A stretch of DNA of 5,482 nucleotides from Thermoplasmata archaeon (GTDB lineage: Archaea > Thermoplasmatota > Thermoplasmata > Lutacidiplasmatales > UBA184): contig JASIDM010000129.1 in NCBI GenBank assembly GCA_030044695.1, positions 1 to 5,482 of the forward strand, in the 5' to 3' direction. The position numbers were made by a program, and so were the translations under genes. This document shows positions 1-5,215 of this stretch, piece after piece. The first letter of the stretch is position 1, and every line of letters begins with the position of its first letter. The notes under the pieces were generated by a model. That model saw nothing but the letters and a program-made list of their open reading frames with translations. It was not told where the DNA came from and ran no database searches.

Positions 1-2
1 TC

Positions 3-182
3 TCCTCCGAGTTCGAGTGGATGCGGGCGCAGTACCGCTTCGAGGTCGTCGACGCTAACCGCGCGCCGGAGCAGGTCCACGCCGACGTGCTCCAGCGGGT
101 CGCCCCGCTGTACAGCATCGCCCGACGGGGCCCCGCGGCCGCGCCGGCTAGGCGTCTCGCTGGGCGAGCTGCTTCCGGGTGA
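3..182 (+). CDS. C-terminal end of a thymidylate-kinase-like protein (5' end outside window)
   Basis: The only frame that reads like protein at the left edge enters from upstream and ends at TGA 180-182, giving 59 visible residues. The readable part has the pattern of the last helix-strand-helix of P-loop nucleotide kinases of the dTMP kinase type: an aromatic/charged helix, then 'YRFEVVDANR', then 'APEQVHADVL'. In that family the segment F-x-V-[IV]-D-A-x-R-x-x-E-x-V-H precedes the final helix. The P-loop and the base-binding residues lie outside the window, so activity (phosphorylation of dTMP or a related nucleotide) is inferred from the tail alone. After 'PLYSI' the last 20 residues are Ala/Arg/Gly-rich, and the final 35 bases overlap the 3' end of the convergent sixA-like gene. 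The tail probably drifted until it met a stop inside its neighbour. It could also be another nucleoside/nucleotide kinase. Confidence 0.5.
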   Translation, partial: SSEFEWMRAQYRFEVVDANRAPEQVHADVLQRVAPLYSIARRGPAAAPARRLAGRAASG

Positions 183-687
183 ACAGCCAGACCAACCGGC
201 CCGCACCGGGCTTGACGCCGCTCGGGAAGTCCAGGCAGGCGGCCCCTCCGCGGGTCAGGCGCACCACGGAGATCCCGTCCCCGACGAGCGCCATGCCGAC
301 GAACTCGGCCAGGGTCGGCTCATGGCCGACCAGGACGACCTCCTCGCCGGGACGCGCCGAGCGTCGGAGGCGGGAGAAGATCGGGTCGGGGAGGTTCCCC
401 GGGGCGAGCTCCGGCCAGGTCTCGAGCTTCGGATGGGACGGTAGGGCGCCGGCCACGAGCTCGGCGGTCTTGGCCGCGCGGTCCGCGGCGCTCGTCACCA
501 GGCGATCGGCCGGCGAGACGATGCGGGCGAGGCCCCGGGCCGCCCGTCGGGTCTGGCTCCTCCCCTTGGAGGTGAGGGGCCGCCGGTCGTCGTTCGGCCA
601 GCGGGCCGGGTCGCGGGGTTCCGCCGGTCCGTGGCGGACGACCACGATCCGGACCGGCTTGGAGGCAGGAGAGGGAGCTCGGCGCAC
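148..687 (-). CDS. sixA: SixA-like histidine phosphatase (phosphohistidine phosphatase family)
   Basis: A 179-residue protein of the histidine phosphatase (phosphoglycerate-mutase-like) superfamily, SixA branch. The catalytic motif R18-H19-G20 lies in 'VVVRHGPAEP', where H19 would carry the phosphate. It is followed by the SixA-type segment with 'RPLTSKG' (36-42), then S66 and R70 in 'TSAADRAAKTA' (phosphate pocket), and the second catalytic histidine H122 in 'GHEPTL'. SixA proteins remove phosphate from phosphohistidine and are usually about 150-165 residues; this one has about 11 extra residues at the N-terminus. The GTG start at 687 has a weak upstream GAGG (695-692). No better in-frame start lies before the RHG strand. 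It follows the phoU-like gene by 67 bases on the same strand, so the two may be one transcriptional unit. The real phosphoprotein substrate is unknown; a small-molecule phosphatase role is possible. Its 3' end overlaps the convergent kinase-like gene by 35 bases. Confidence 0.85.
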   Translation of the reverse strand: MRRAPSPASKPVRIVVVRHGPAEPRDPARWPNDDRRPLTSKGRSQTRRAARGLARIVSPADRLVTSAADRAAKTAELVAGALPSHPKLETWPELAPGNLPDPIFSRLRRSARPGEEVVLVGHEPTLAEFVGMALVGDGISVVRLTRGGAACLDFPSGVKPGAGRLVWLFTRKQLAQRDA

Positions 688-720
688 GGGACCTCGCGGG
701 GAGGGGCCACGGGCCGTCTT

Positions 721-733
721 GGGGTAAAACCCC
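721..733 (-). promoter_or_regulatory. Short perfect hairpin / possible TATA element between phoU and sixA
   Basis: On the minus strand this reads GGGGT-TTT-ACCCC: a 5-bp perfect inverted repeat around three T. It lies in the 67-base gap after the phoU stop (TAG at 757-755). It holds the only run of four A/T bases in that gap. Its TTTTA core is centred about 40 bases upstream of the sixA GTG, so a start site about 26 bases downstream would give a leader near 14 bases. It may be a weak internal promoter for sixA, or a small stem that attenuates or stabilises the phoU-sixA message. Which of these applies cannot be told from sequence. Confidence 0.3.
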
Positions 734-754
734 TTCGGTCCCCCGGGCGGCGGG

Positions 755-1756
755 CTACGGGGTGACCCCCTCGGGTGGGAGCGCGGGGAGGACCTCGAGC
801 GCCCACCGCGGGGCCGACCGCACCGGGCCCTCCAGGAGGACCTGGGCCATGTCCTGGCTGTAGGCCACGGTCCGCAGGATCGCCTCGAACGCCCGGGCGA
901 CCGCCGCCGCGGTCGCCGGGGCCATCGTGCCGTCGCCGACCGCCGGGAGCAACCGCTCCGAGAGCGCGCGACCGCCGGCGATCAGGGCCTCGCCGACGTC
1001 GAGCAGGTCGTTGGCGCCGGAGCCGTCCGGGCTGCGGAGCACCGCCTCGAGGTGCTCCAGGGCCTGGACGTGGAACTGGCGGAGCTCGCGGAGCATCCCC
1101 TCGGGCAGCCGGCGGTCGGCGAGGCGGACCCCGACCTCTCCCAGGGTGACAGCGTGGTCCGCGATCCGCTCCAAGCTGCGGATGATCGTCCAGGCCCGGG
1201 GGAGGTTCGACAGGACGCCGGAGCCGGTCGACCCCAGCCGGGAAAGGCACCGCTCGAGGTACCACGCTTCCCGATCGATCTCGTCGTCGCGTCGGGCCCA
1301 GTACCCTTCGTCGTCGAAGGCGATCGCCCCCCAGCTCGCATGGGCCTCCCGGTGGAACTGGAGGACCGCCTCACCCAGGTGCTGCAACGGCGCGTCGAGA
1401 TCGAGGACCTGGCTCGGCCGGGTCTCCACGAGCTCGACCCGGTGCCCGACCCGACGCCCGGGCTCCAGCTCCCGGGTCCGGCGACAGAACTCCTCCACGA
1501 CCTCGAGGGTCCGCGGCGACAGCCGCGGCTCTTGGATCACGACGATCGACCCGGCGCCGGCCAGGTACCGGGAGAGGAGGTGCCGGAACAGGTGCTCGGG
1601 AGGTTCGCTGGCCCGGACGGTCGTCGCCGGTTCGTTCGGTCGGCTCGGCGCGTCGTCCGTTCCTCTCGCCGGAAAGGCGGGGCCGACGGTCCCGTCCCCC
1701 TCGGCCGAGAGCGCGGCGGTAGGGGCCGACGTCCGGCCCCGGCTTCGGTTCGACAT
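755..1756 (-). CDS. phoU: PhoU-domain protein, archaeal type, with atypical disordered N-terminus
   Basis: A 333-residue PhoU-family regulator, which in other organisms tunes phosphate uptake and Pho signalling and binds metal ions through acidic helix motifs. I chose ATG 1756: a TATA box centred near 1785 lies about 29 bases upstream, implying a leaderless mRNA. The in-frame ATG at 1798 lies upstream of that box and would add 14 residues. Residues about 50-115 ('PEHLFRHLLSRYLAGAG' onward) match the linker region that follows the DNA-binding domain in archaeal PhoU proteins. The first PhoU bundle has 'RRDDEIDREAWYLER' (155-169). The second carries 'SLERIADHAVTLGE' (194-207), the ExxxD-type metal site. 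Unusually, residues 1-50 are Ser/Thr/Pro/Gly/Ala-rich and show none of the AbrB/SpoVT-like fold usual at the N-terminus of archaeal PhoU proteins. I checked the other two minus-strand frames there and found no displaced AbrB segment. The sixA-like gene lies downstream on the same strand. Confidence 0.85.
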   Translation of the reverse strand: MSNRSRGRTSAPTAALSAEGDGTVGPAFPARGTDDAPSRPNEPATTVRASEPPEHLFRHLLSRYLAGAGSIVVIQEPRLSPRTLEVVEEFCRRTRELEPGRRVGHRVELVETRPSQVLDLDAPLQHLGEAVLQFHREAHASWGAIAFDDEGYWARRDDEIDREAWYLERCLSRLGSTGSGVLSNLPRAWTIIRSLERIADHAVTLGEVGVRLADRRLPEGMLRELRQFHVQALEHLEAVLRSPDGSGANDLLDVGEALIAGGRALSERLLPAVGDGTMAPATAAAVARAFEAILRTVAYSQDMAQVLLEGPVRSAPRWALEVLPALPPEGVTP

Positions 1757-1759
1757 ACA

Positions 1760-1775
1760 CCGGATTGAACTCCGG
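1760..1775 (-). promoter_or_regulatory. Inverted repeat between TATA box and phoU start (candidate operator)
   Basis: CCGGA and TCCGG form a perfect 5-bp inverted repeat around a 6-base spacer. It ends three bases before the phoU ATG, between the TATA box (1781-1790) and the predicted start site. A dimeric regulator bound here would cover the transcription start, as is common for archaeal repressors. As RNA it could also form a small hairpin, but only if transcription starts upstream of it. Five-base arms in GC-rich DNA are not rare, so the position is the main argument. Confidence 0.35.
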
Positions 1776-1780
1776 GCCGA

Positions 1781-1790
1781 GATATATAGG
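1781..1790 (-). promoter_or_regulatory. TATA box of the phoU-like gene (leaderless)
   Basis: The minus strand reads CCTATATATC, an archaeal box A in otherwise very GC-rich DNA. Its centre lies about 29 bases upstream of ATG 1756, close to the usual 26-27 bases from box to start site. Transcription should therefore begin at or within a few bases of the ATG. No Shine-Dalgarno-like sequence precedes that ATG, which fits a leaderless message. Confidence 0.6.
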
Positions 1791-1796
1791 GAATCC

Positions 1797-1822
1797 ATTT
1801 AGAATATATTACACACTATAGA
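1797..1822. promoter_or_regulatory. AT-rich island with TATA-like boxes, possible divergent promoter
   Basis: This is the most AT-rich stretch in the window, containing AATATATT (1803-1810) and CTATAG (1817-1822). AATATATT is palindromic and could seat TBP in either direction. Leftward it would start transcription near 1780, giving phoU a short leader (a second, weaker promoter). Rightward it would start near 1833, just before the long hairpin at 1842-1905 and about 475 bases ahead of the methyltransferase gene. Orientation is not resolved by the sequence. Confidence 0.4.
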
Positions 1823-1841
1823 CTCGATTCGGAGCGGTCCG

Positions 1842-1905
1842 CGGGTGGGGTGGGCTGCCGCCGCCCGCGGCGGGGGGGGCAGCGCGTCCCCGTCCACCCC
1901 GCCCG
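1842..1905 (+). ncRNA. Long GC-rich hairpin, candidate structured RNA
   Basis: The strand can fold on itself in three stacked segments. The outer stem pairs 1842-1854 with 1893-1905: 13 consecutive pairs, two of them G-U, including GGGGTGG with CCACCCC. The middle stem pairs CTGCC (1855-1859) with GGCAG (1878-1882). The apical stem pairs CCGCC (1861-1865) with GGCGG (1869-1873) around a three-base loop. It begins about ten bases after the start site expected from the rightward TATA-like box at 1803-1810. It could be the 5' part of a small non-coding RNA, a structured leader of the methyltransferase mRNA, or simply a GC-rich inverted repeat. It matches no RNA family I recognise. Confidence 0.3.
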
Positions 1906-2006
1906 AGTCCGGTTCGCCGCGAACGACGAGCGATCGGGAACCGTGGGAGGGGACGCGATCCGTGCCCGCCGACGCGAGGGGACGGCCCGGACGAGGAGCG
2001 GTCCGA

Positions 2007-2042
2007 GACCGTCGACCCACGGGTCGTCGAACCCCGACGGTC
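2007..2042. repeat. Nested inverted repeat
   Basis: GACCGTCG (2007-2014) and CGACGGTC (2035-2042) are perfect 8-bp complementary arms. Between them lies a second small palindrome, GACC-CACG-GGTC (2014-2025). Together with the upstream hairpins this gives the intergenic region a run of potential stems. It may be part of the same structured RNA or a protein-binding site. Confidence 0.35.
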
Positions 2043-2291
2043 GGAACGGGGTCGGCTTACGCGGGGGACCTCTCCCGCCCGCGACCTCGTCCGGCGGGAG
2101 TCGGTCGGTCGCTGGTGAGGGCTCGGGCGACCCCATCTCCGATCGACGCGTTGACGGCGGCAGGTCCGAGGCCGCGACGGCAGCTCCAACACCGCGATGC
2201 TTGGACCGAAGTTCTCGACCCGGAGCTGGTCCCGCCGAGGACTTATGCCCGGCGACCGCTCGCGTCGTACCGACGCGGCGACGCCGCGGAC

Positions 2292-2300
2292 GGGGAGGGG
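2292..2300 (+). promoter_or_regulatory. Ribosome binding site that fixes the TTG start of the methyltransferase
   Basis: The purine run GGGGAGGGG lies 8 bases before TTG 2309-2311. The TTG opens directly onto the conserved N-terminal motif of the TehB-like family, and no ATG or GTG in the same frame lies nearby. This is the main reason for choosing an unusual start codon. Confidence 0.55.
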
Positions 2301-2308
2301 CACGAGCG

Positions 2309-2932
2309 TTGAGCGAGCCGATCTACGACGAACGGTACGCCCGGCCCGGCCTGTACTGGGGAAGCAAGCCCACGGGACTGGCACGCGACCTCGTCCGCAT
2401 CGTGCGCTCGCTGCCCCGTCGACCCCGTACGTTGGTCGACCTGGGCTCGGGCGAGGGCCGGGACTCGATCTACTTTGCCCGGCGCGGCTACCGGGTCCTG
2501 GGGCTGGACATCTCGAGCGTCGGCGTTCGAAAGGCGGGGCAGCGCGCGCGCCGCCTCGGGGTCAACGTCCGATTTGTGGTCGGGGACATTCGGACCTACC
2601 GTCTGAAGCATCGGGTGGACGTGGTGTTCAGCTCCGGCGTCCTGAACAATCTCCCTCGTCGGATCCGTGCCGCGCGATTCGAGCACTTCCAGGCGAACAC
2701 CGCGCCCGGGGGGATCCACGCCATGAACGCCGACGTGCCGAAGCCGTACATCCCGCGCCAGACGACCAATCCCCAGGCCACGCCGTTCCGCTCGGGGGAG
2801 CTGCTGGGCTACTACGGGGACTGGCAGATCCTGGACTCAGGCCAGGTGGAGTTCGTGTCGCGCTCGGGCGGCGTCCCCCACCGGAAGGCGATGGATGTGG
2901 TCATCGCGCGCAAGCCGGAGTCGACCTCGTAG
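2309..2932 (+). CDS. TehB-like SAM-dependent methyltransferase
   Basis: A 207-residue class I (Rossmann-fold) methyltransferase of the TehB/thiopurine-methyltransferase-like group. The N-terminus has the family's 'YDERY' (6-10) and 'GLYWGSKPTG' (14-23). The SAM site is 'VDLGSGEGRDS' (43-53), with D44, G46, G48 and G50 as motif I. It is followed by 'GLDIS' (65-69), where D67 would contact the SAM ribose, and by a 'GDI' motif II region and 'SSGVLNNL' (motif IV area). The C-terminal half, with 'MNADVPKPYIP', 'FRSGELLGYY' and 'GVPHRK', resembles archaeal TehB-like proteins. TehB methylates tellurite or selenite in bacteria, but most archaeal relatives have no tested substrate, so only the methyl-transfer chemistry is safe. 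The start is TTG 2309 with an upstream GGGGAGGGG. The gene stands alone on its strand between a long intergenic region and the convergent tRNA-arcS block, ending 137 bases before the tRNA 3' end. Confidence 0.85.
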   Translation: MSEPIYDERYARPGLYWGSKPTGLARDLVRIVRSLPRRPRTLVDLGSGEGRDSIYFARRGYRVLGLDISSVGVRKAGQRARRLGVNVRFVVGDIRTYRLKHRVDVVFSSGVLNNLPRRIRAARFEHFQANTAPGGIHAMNADVPKPYIPRQTTNPQATPFRSGELLGYYGDWQILDSGQVEFVSRSGGVPHRKAMDVVIARKPESTS

Positions 2933-3069
2933 CCACGCCGGTACCCTCGCCCGGACGTCGCCGGACCGTCCGTCGCGAGCGGCCGATCGGGGGAACGGTC
3001 CCGCCACCTTCGGCTCGACGGGAGCCAGGGAGCGTACCGGTTGGTCCGGGGGATGCCCGTCGGCCGACG

Positions 3070-3142
3070 TGGGCCGGGGCGGATTCGAACCGCCGACCTC
3101 CGCGTTGTAAGCGCGGCATCTTCACCCCTCGACTACCGGCCC
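3070..3142 (-). tRNA. tRNA-Val (anticodon UAC)
   Basis: A complete 73-base cloverleaf without intron. The 7-bp acceptor stem GGGCCGG/CCGGCCC is perfect, with discriminator A73. The anticodon stem CCGCG/CGCGG encloses loop CTTACAA, so the anticodon is TAC (reads GUA, Val). The T arm is GGCGG-TTCGAAT-CCGCC. The D stem has a G-U pair and one mismatch. G15, the archaeosine site, is present. CCA is not encoded. The first 10 bases (3133-3142) overlap the 3' end of arcS on the same strand. No TATA-like element is visible in the GC-rich arcS sequence just upstream, so it may be made as part of the arcS transcript and cut out by RNase P. No T-run follows the 3' end. Confidence 0.95.
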
Positions 3143-4977
3143 GCGAGCGGAGGGGGCGGGACGGTCTTGGCGGTGTCGGCGTCGGCGTGGTGACGATGCC
3201 GGACCCGTACGGCGAGCCCTCGACGCAGGTCCCCCAGCAGCGGGCCCGGAAGGACCGCCTCACCTACCGCTGCGAGCCCTGCCGGTTGGAACAGACCCAC
3301 GGCGTCGCCGGTCCGGATGGCCGGATCGGCGCGCAGGACCCCCGGAGCAAAGACGTCGCCTTCCAGGCTGAGGGTCGGCTCGACGTCCACCCGGGGCAAG
3401 GCGTCGCCGAGCCGGAGCGCCCCGGCGATCGTGAGGTGGAAGAGCCCTCTCTCCTCGCGGAGCGACGCCAGGTCGTGCGCGCCATCCGTGAGCCGCTGGA
3501 ACCAGGGGCGGCCGGCGAGCCGACACGGCGGCGCGAACAGGCGGTCCGCGGCCAGCCGGCCGAACTGGACGCTCGCGACCTCGCGCAGCTCCTCCTCGAC
3601 CGTCCGCAGCGGCCCCGCCGTGGGGGGAGGCACCGCGTCGAGGGCCCGGGCCAGACCGTCCCGAAGCCGGGCGATCGAGGGGGCGGAGGTCGCTCGTCCT
3701 TCGAGCACCGTCGCCGGGGTCCCGAGGTCCCCTGGCAAGGCCTCCAGGACGAAGCCGTACTCCTCGGGATCGAGGTGGGCCACGACGCGGCGGTAGCGGC
3801 CGGCGGCGAGAAGGTGGCGGACCCCCCGCAGCACGATCTCGCGCTCCTCCGCGCTCCAGTCGCCCGTGACGGGGACATCGTAGTTCCGGGCCGGGGGGAG
3901 ATCCTCGAGCTCCCGGGGCACGACGCCGATCGGGGAGCTCACGGAGACGACGTGGACCCGGGAGACGCCGGGGAGGCCCTCCAGCGCCGCGGCGAACCGC
4001 CGGTGCGAGGGCGAACGACGGTACGGCTTCGTCCGCGAGCAGGGGACCAGCAGGAGCACGCTCTTCGACGGTGGCGGCCGATACCGTGCGACCAGCCGGT
4101 CCCGGAACCGACGCATCTCGGGACGCCGCAGCGACTCGGCAAGGACATACGGGGGGGTCCCGTGGACCGTGAGCGGCGCCCGGCTCTCGAGGAGCTCCGC
4201 GAGGGCCCGGTCCGCGTACCGGAGGATCTCGGCGGCCGCCGGCTCGGCCGGTAGGCGAGATTCCACCAGGGAACGCAGCGACCCGGTCGCGAGCGCCCGG
4301 GAAACGTCCGTGGACGTCCGACGGTACATGGCGCGAGCGTGGGCGGCCAGCCGGTCTCCTTCGGCCCCGCCGCACGCCGGACAGTCGCAGGGAGGTAGGG
4401 GACCGTCCGGCGGAACGGGCCGAGCTCCGAGGTCGACGTCGAGAAAGTCGCCGTCCGCGGCCCTCAGCTCCCCCTCGGTCGTATCGAGGACGTCGAACCC
4501 GAGGTAGACGAGCAGGGGGACGCGGTGGGGGTGAGCGAGACGGGGGCCCCAGAGCAGCGGCGCCCCGCCGACCTCGGTCCGGATCGCCCGGACCGCCTCG
4601 ACCAGGGCCTCCCCGTCATTCCAGAGCGCACGGGCATTGCCGAGGACCAGCAGCTCCGGCCGGGCCCCGCGGAGCTCGCGAAGCGCCGGCACGGAGAGCG
4701 GCGCATGGAGGTAGACGCAGCCGCCACCGAGCGGGACGACGCCCGAGCTCGCCGGAGCGACCTCGGGCGCGAGCACGGGGACCTCCAAGGTCAGCCGCTC
4801 GGTCCCTTGGCTCAGCACGAGGCGGCGGCTCCCCGACGGTGCCGGTTCGGTGCTCAGGGAGAGCCGGTCGGGCCCCGCCCCGTCGGCGTTGAGGATCGCG
4901 GGCGTTCGGAAGCGGAGGGGACCGACCTCGGCCGTGCCCGAGATGGCGAGACCCTCGAGCCGATCGACCGACCTCAC
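3133..4977 (-). CDS. arcS: Archaeosine synthase ArcS (TgtA2), preQ0-tRNA lysine-adding enzyme
   Basis: A 614-residue protein with the full ArcS layout. Residues 1-290 are a TGT-like domain with a zinc motif 'CDCPAC' (C197, C199, C202). Residues 305-420 are a DUF5591 domain holding the ArcS signature PC-x3-KPY-x2-S-x2-H, seen as 'PCSRTKPYRRSPSH' (312-325). A C-terminal PUA domain (about 520-600) has 'VFAPGVLRADP' and 'AVRVRH'. ArcS acts on preQ0 at position 15 of tRNA after TgtA, attaching lysine; the radical-SAM partner RaSEA, not seen here, completes archaeosine. I chose GTG 4977 because GGGAGGG lies 5 bases upstream and the family N-terminus starts there; GTG 5013 in the same frame is the alternative (626 residues). 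The last roughly 18 residues beyond the PUA domain are Pro/Ala-rich, and the TAG stop (3135-3133) lies inside the tRNA-Val gene. The start overlaps a possible 55-codon ORF by GTGA. The UbiA-type gene is upstream on the same strand. Confidence 0.93.
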   Translation of the reverse strand: MRSVDRLEGLAISGTAEVGPLRFRTPAILNADGAGPDRLSLSTEPAPSGSRRLVLSQGTERLTLEVPVLAPEVAPASSGVVPLGGGCVYLHAPLSVPALRELRGARPELLVLGNARALWNDGEALVEAVRAIRTEVGGAPLLWGPRLAHPHRVPLLVYLGFDVLDTTEGELRAADGDFLDVDLGARPVPPDGPLPPCDCPACGGAEGDRLAAHARAMYRRTSTDVSRALATGSLRSLVESRLPAEPAAAEILRYADRALAELLESRAPLTVHGTPPYVLAESLRRPEMRRFRDRLVARYRPPPSKSVLLLVPCSRTKPYRRSPSHRRFAAALEGLPGVSRVHVVSVSSPIGVVPRELEDLPPARNYDVPVTGDWSAEEREIVLRGVRHLLAAGRYRRVVAHLDPEEYGFVLEALPGDLGTPATVLEGRATSAPSIARLRDGLARALDAVPPPTAGPLRTVEEELREVASVQFGRLAADRLFAPPCRLAGRPWFQRLTDGAHDLASLREERGLFHLTIAGALRLGDALPRVDVEPTLSLEGDVFAPGVLRADPAIRTGDAVGLFQPAGLAAVGEAVLPGPLLGDLRRGLAVRVRHRHHADADTAKTVPPPPLAGR

Positions 4978-5141
4978 CTGGACCCTCCCGTCGAGCGATC
5001 GAGCCGGTCGCACGCTGCGCTGCCCGCCCCCGGAGGTCCCCAGGGGACGGACTCGTAGGGAACGCCCCGGCGCCGCCGGTCGGTGGGCTCGCCCCGTCCC
5101 ACCTCACGGCGGAGCGATGGGGCATGACGGAGGACGGTCAC
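4974..5141 (-). CDS. Possible 55-residue leader ORF coupled to arcS
   Basis: An ORF opens at GTG 5141 and ends at TGA 4976-4974, which overlaps the chosen arcS start as GTGA, the usual form of translational coupling. It has a strong purine-rich ribosome site GGGAGGAGG (5156-5148), 6 bases before the GTG. The arcS GGAGG has the same 6-base spacing. A TATA-like element near 5187 would give a start site near 5161 and a leader of about 20 bases. The encoded protein is Arg/Gly/Pro-rich (starts 'MTVLRHAPSL', has 'VPYESVPWG') with no domain, zinc motif or membrane segment that I recognise. GC-rich DNA yields such ORFs by chance, so the signals around it, not its sequence, are the case for it. It may act as a leader peptide more than as a protein. 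Confidence 0.33.
   Translation of the reverse strand: MTVLRHAPSLRREVGRGEPTDRRRRGVPYESVPWGPPGAGSAACDRLDRSTGGSR
4983..4989 (-). promoter_or_regulatory. Ribosome binding site of arcS
   Basis: The minus strand reads GGGAGGG, five bases before GTG 4977. It decides between the two in-frame GTG starts of arcS, since GTG 5013 has only a G-run 10-18 bases upstream and no clean GGAGG. Confidence 0.5.
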
Positions 5142-5179
5142 GGAATGCCTCCTCCCTCCGAGCCGCTCGGGACGGCGCG

Positions 5180-5194
5180 AAGCACTTTAGGTAT
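5180..5194 (-). promoter_or_regulatory. Weak TATA-like element ahead of the arcS unit
   Basis: The minus strand reads GATACCTAAAGTGCT, the only AT-rich patch in the 238-base gap between the UbiA-type stop (5216) and arcS. A start site about 26 bases downstream would fall near 5161, just before the purine-rich site GGGAGGAGG and GTG 5141. The match to a TATA consensus is poor, so arcS could also be served by read-through from the UbiA-type gene. Confidence 0.3.
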
Positions 5195-5215
5195 CGGCCG
5201 GCCGGGCTCGCGAGA

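Larger units (their letters stand above)
1799..2308. other. 510-base intergenic region, no convincing gene
   Basis: All frames across this region give low-complexity Arg/Gly/Pro/Ser text. They lack the G/C preference at third codon position seen in the neighbouring genes. The frame of the downstream methyltransferase stays open back to an ATG at 1850, but that extension contains many rare-looking codons (TTA, GGA, AGA, CGA) and no domain. What the region does contain is a promoter-like AT-rich island at its left end, a long hairpin (1842-1905), a 5-bp stem GTTCG/CGAAC (1912-1924), a nested repeat (2007-2042) and a weak TATA-like CTTATG (2242-2247). I looked for the conserved cores of archaeal RNase P RNA, SRP RNA, 5S rRNA and box C/D RNAs and did not find them. 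Confidence 0.6.

Noticed and set aside
1757..1798. phoU start at ATG 1798
   Set aside because: The TATA box and the inverted repeat would then lie inside the coding region, and the extra 14 residues show no family similarity. ATG 1756 fits the promoter spacing.
1830..2300. Archaeal RNase P RNA, SRP RNA or 5S rRNA in the intergenic region
   Set aside because: Short look-alikes occur, such as a GGCTTA-like stretch near 2052 and GGTGGGCT-like bases near 1849, but the conserved cores of these RNAs are absent.
1850..2308. N-terminal extension of the methyltransferase back to ATG 1850 (about 150 extra residues)
   Set aside because: The extension has no domain, unlike codon use and low complexity. 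The conserved family N-terminus begins right after TTG 2309, which has a good ribosome site.
2197..4254. A plus-strand frame open for about 2 kb across the methyltransferase, the tRNA and antisense to arcS
   Set aside because: It is out of frame with the methyltransferase, runs antisense through a tRNA and through ArcS with its clear motifs, and its translation is low-complexity Arg/Gly/Pro text. Long open antisense frames are expected at this G+C content.
5175..5200. Rightward promoter reading CTTTAGGTAT
   Set aside because: No rightward gene follows. The plus strand there is antisense to the UbiA-type gene and its open frame is low-complexity. The leftward reading fits the arcS unit better.
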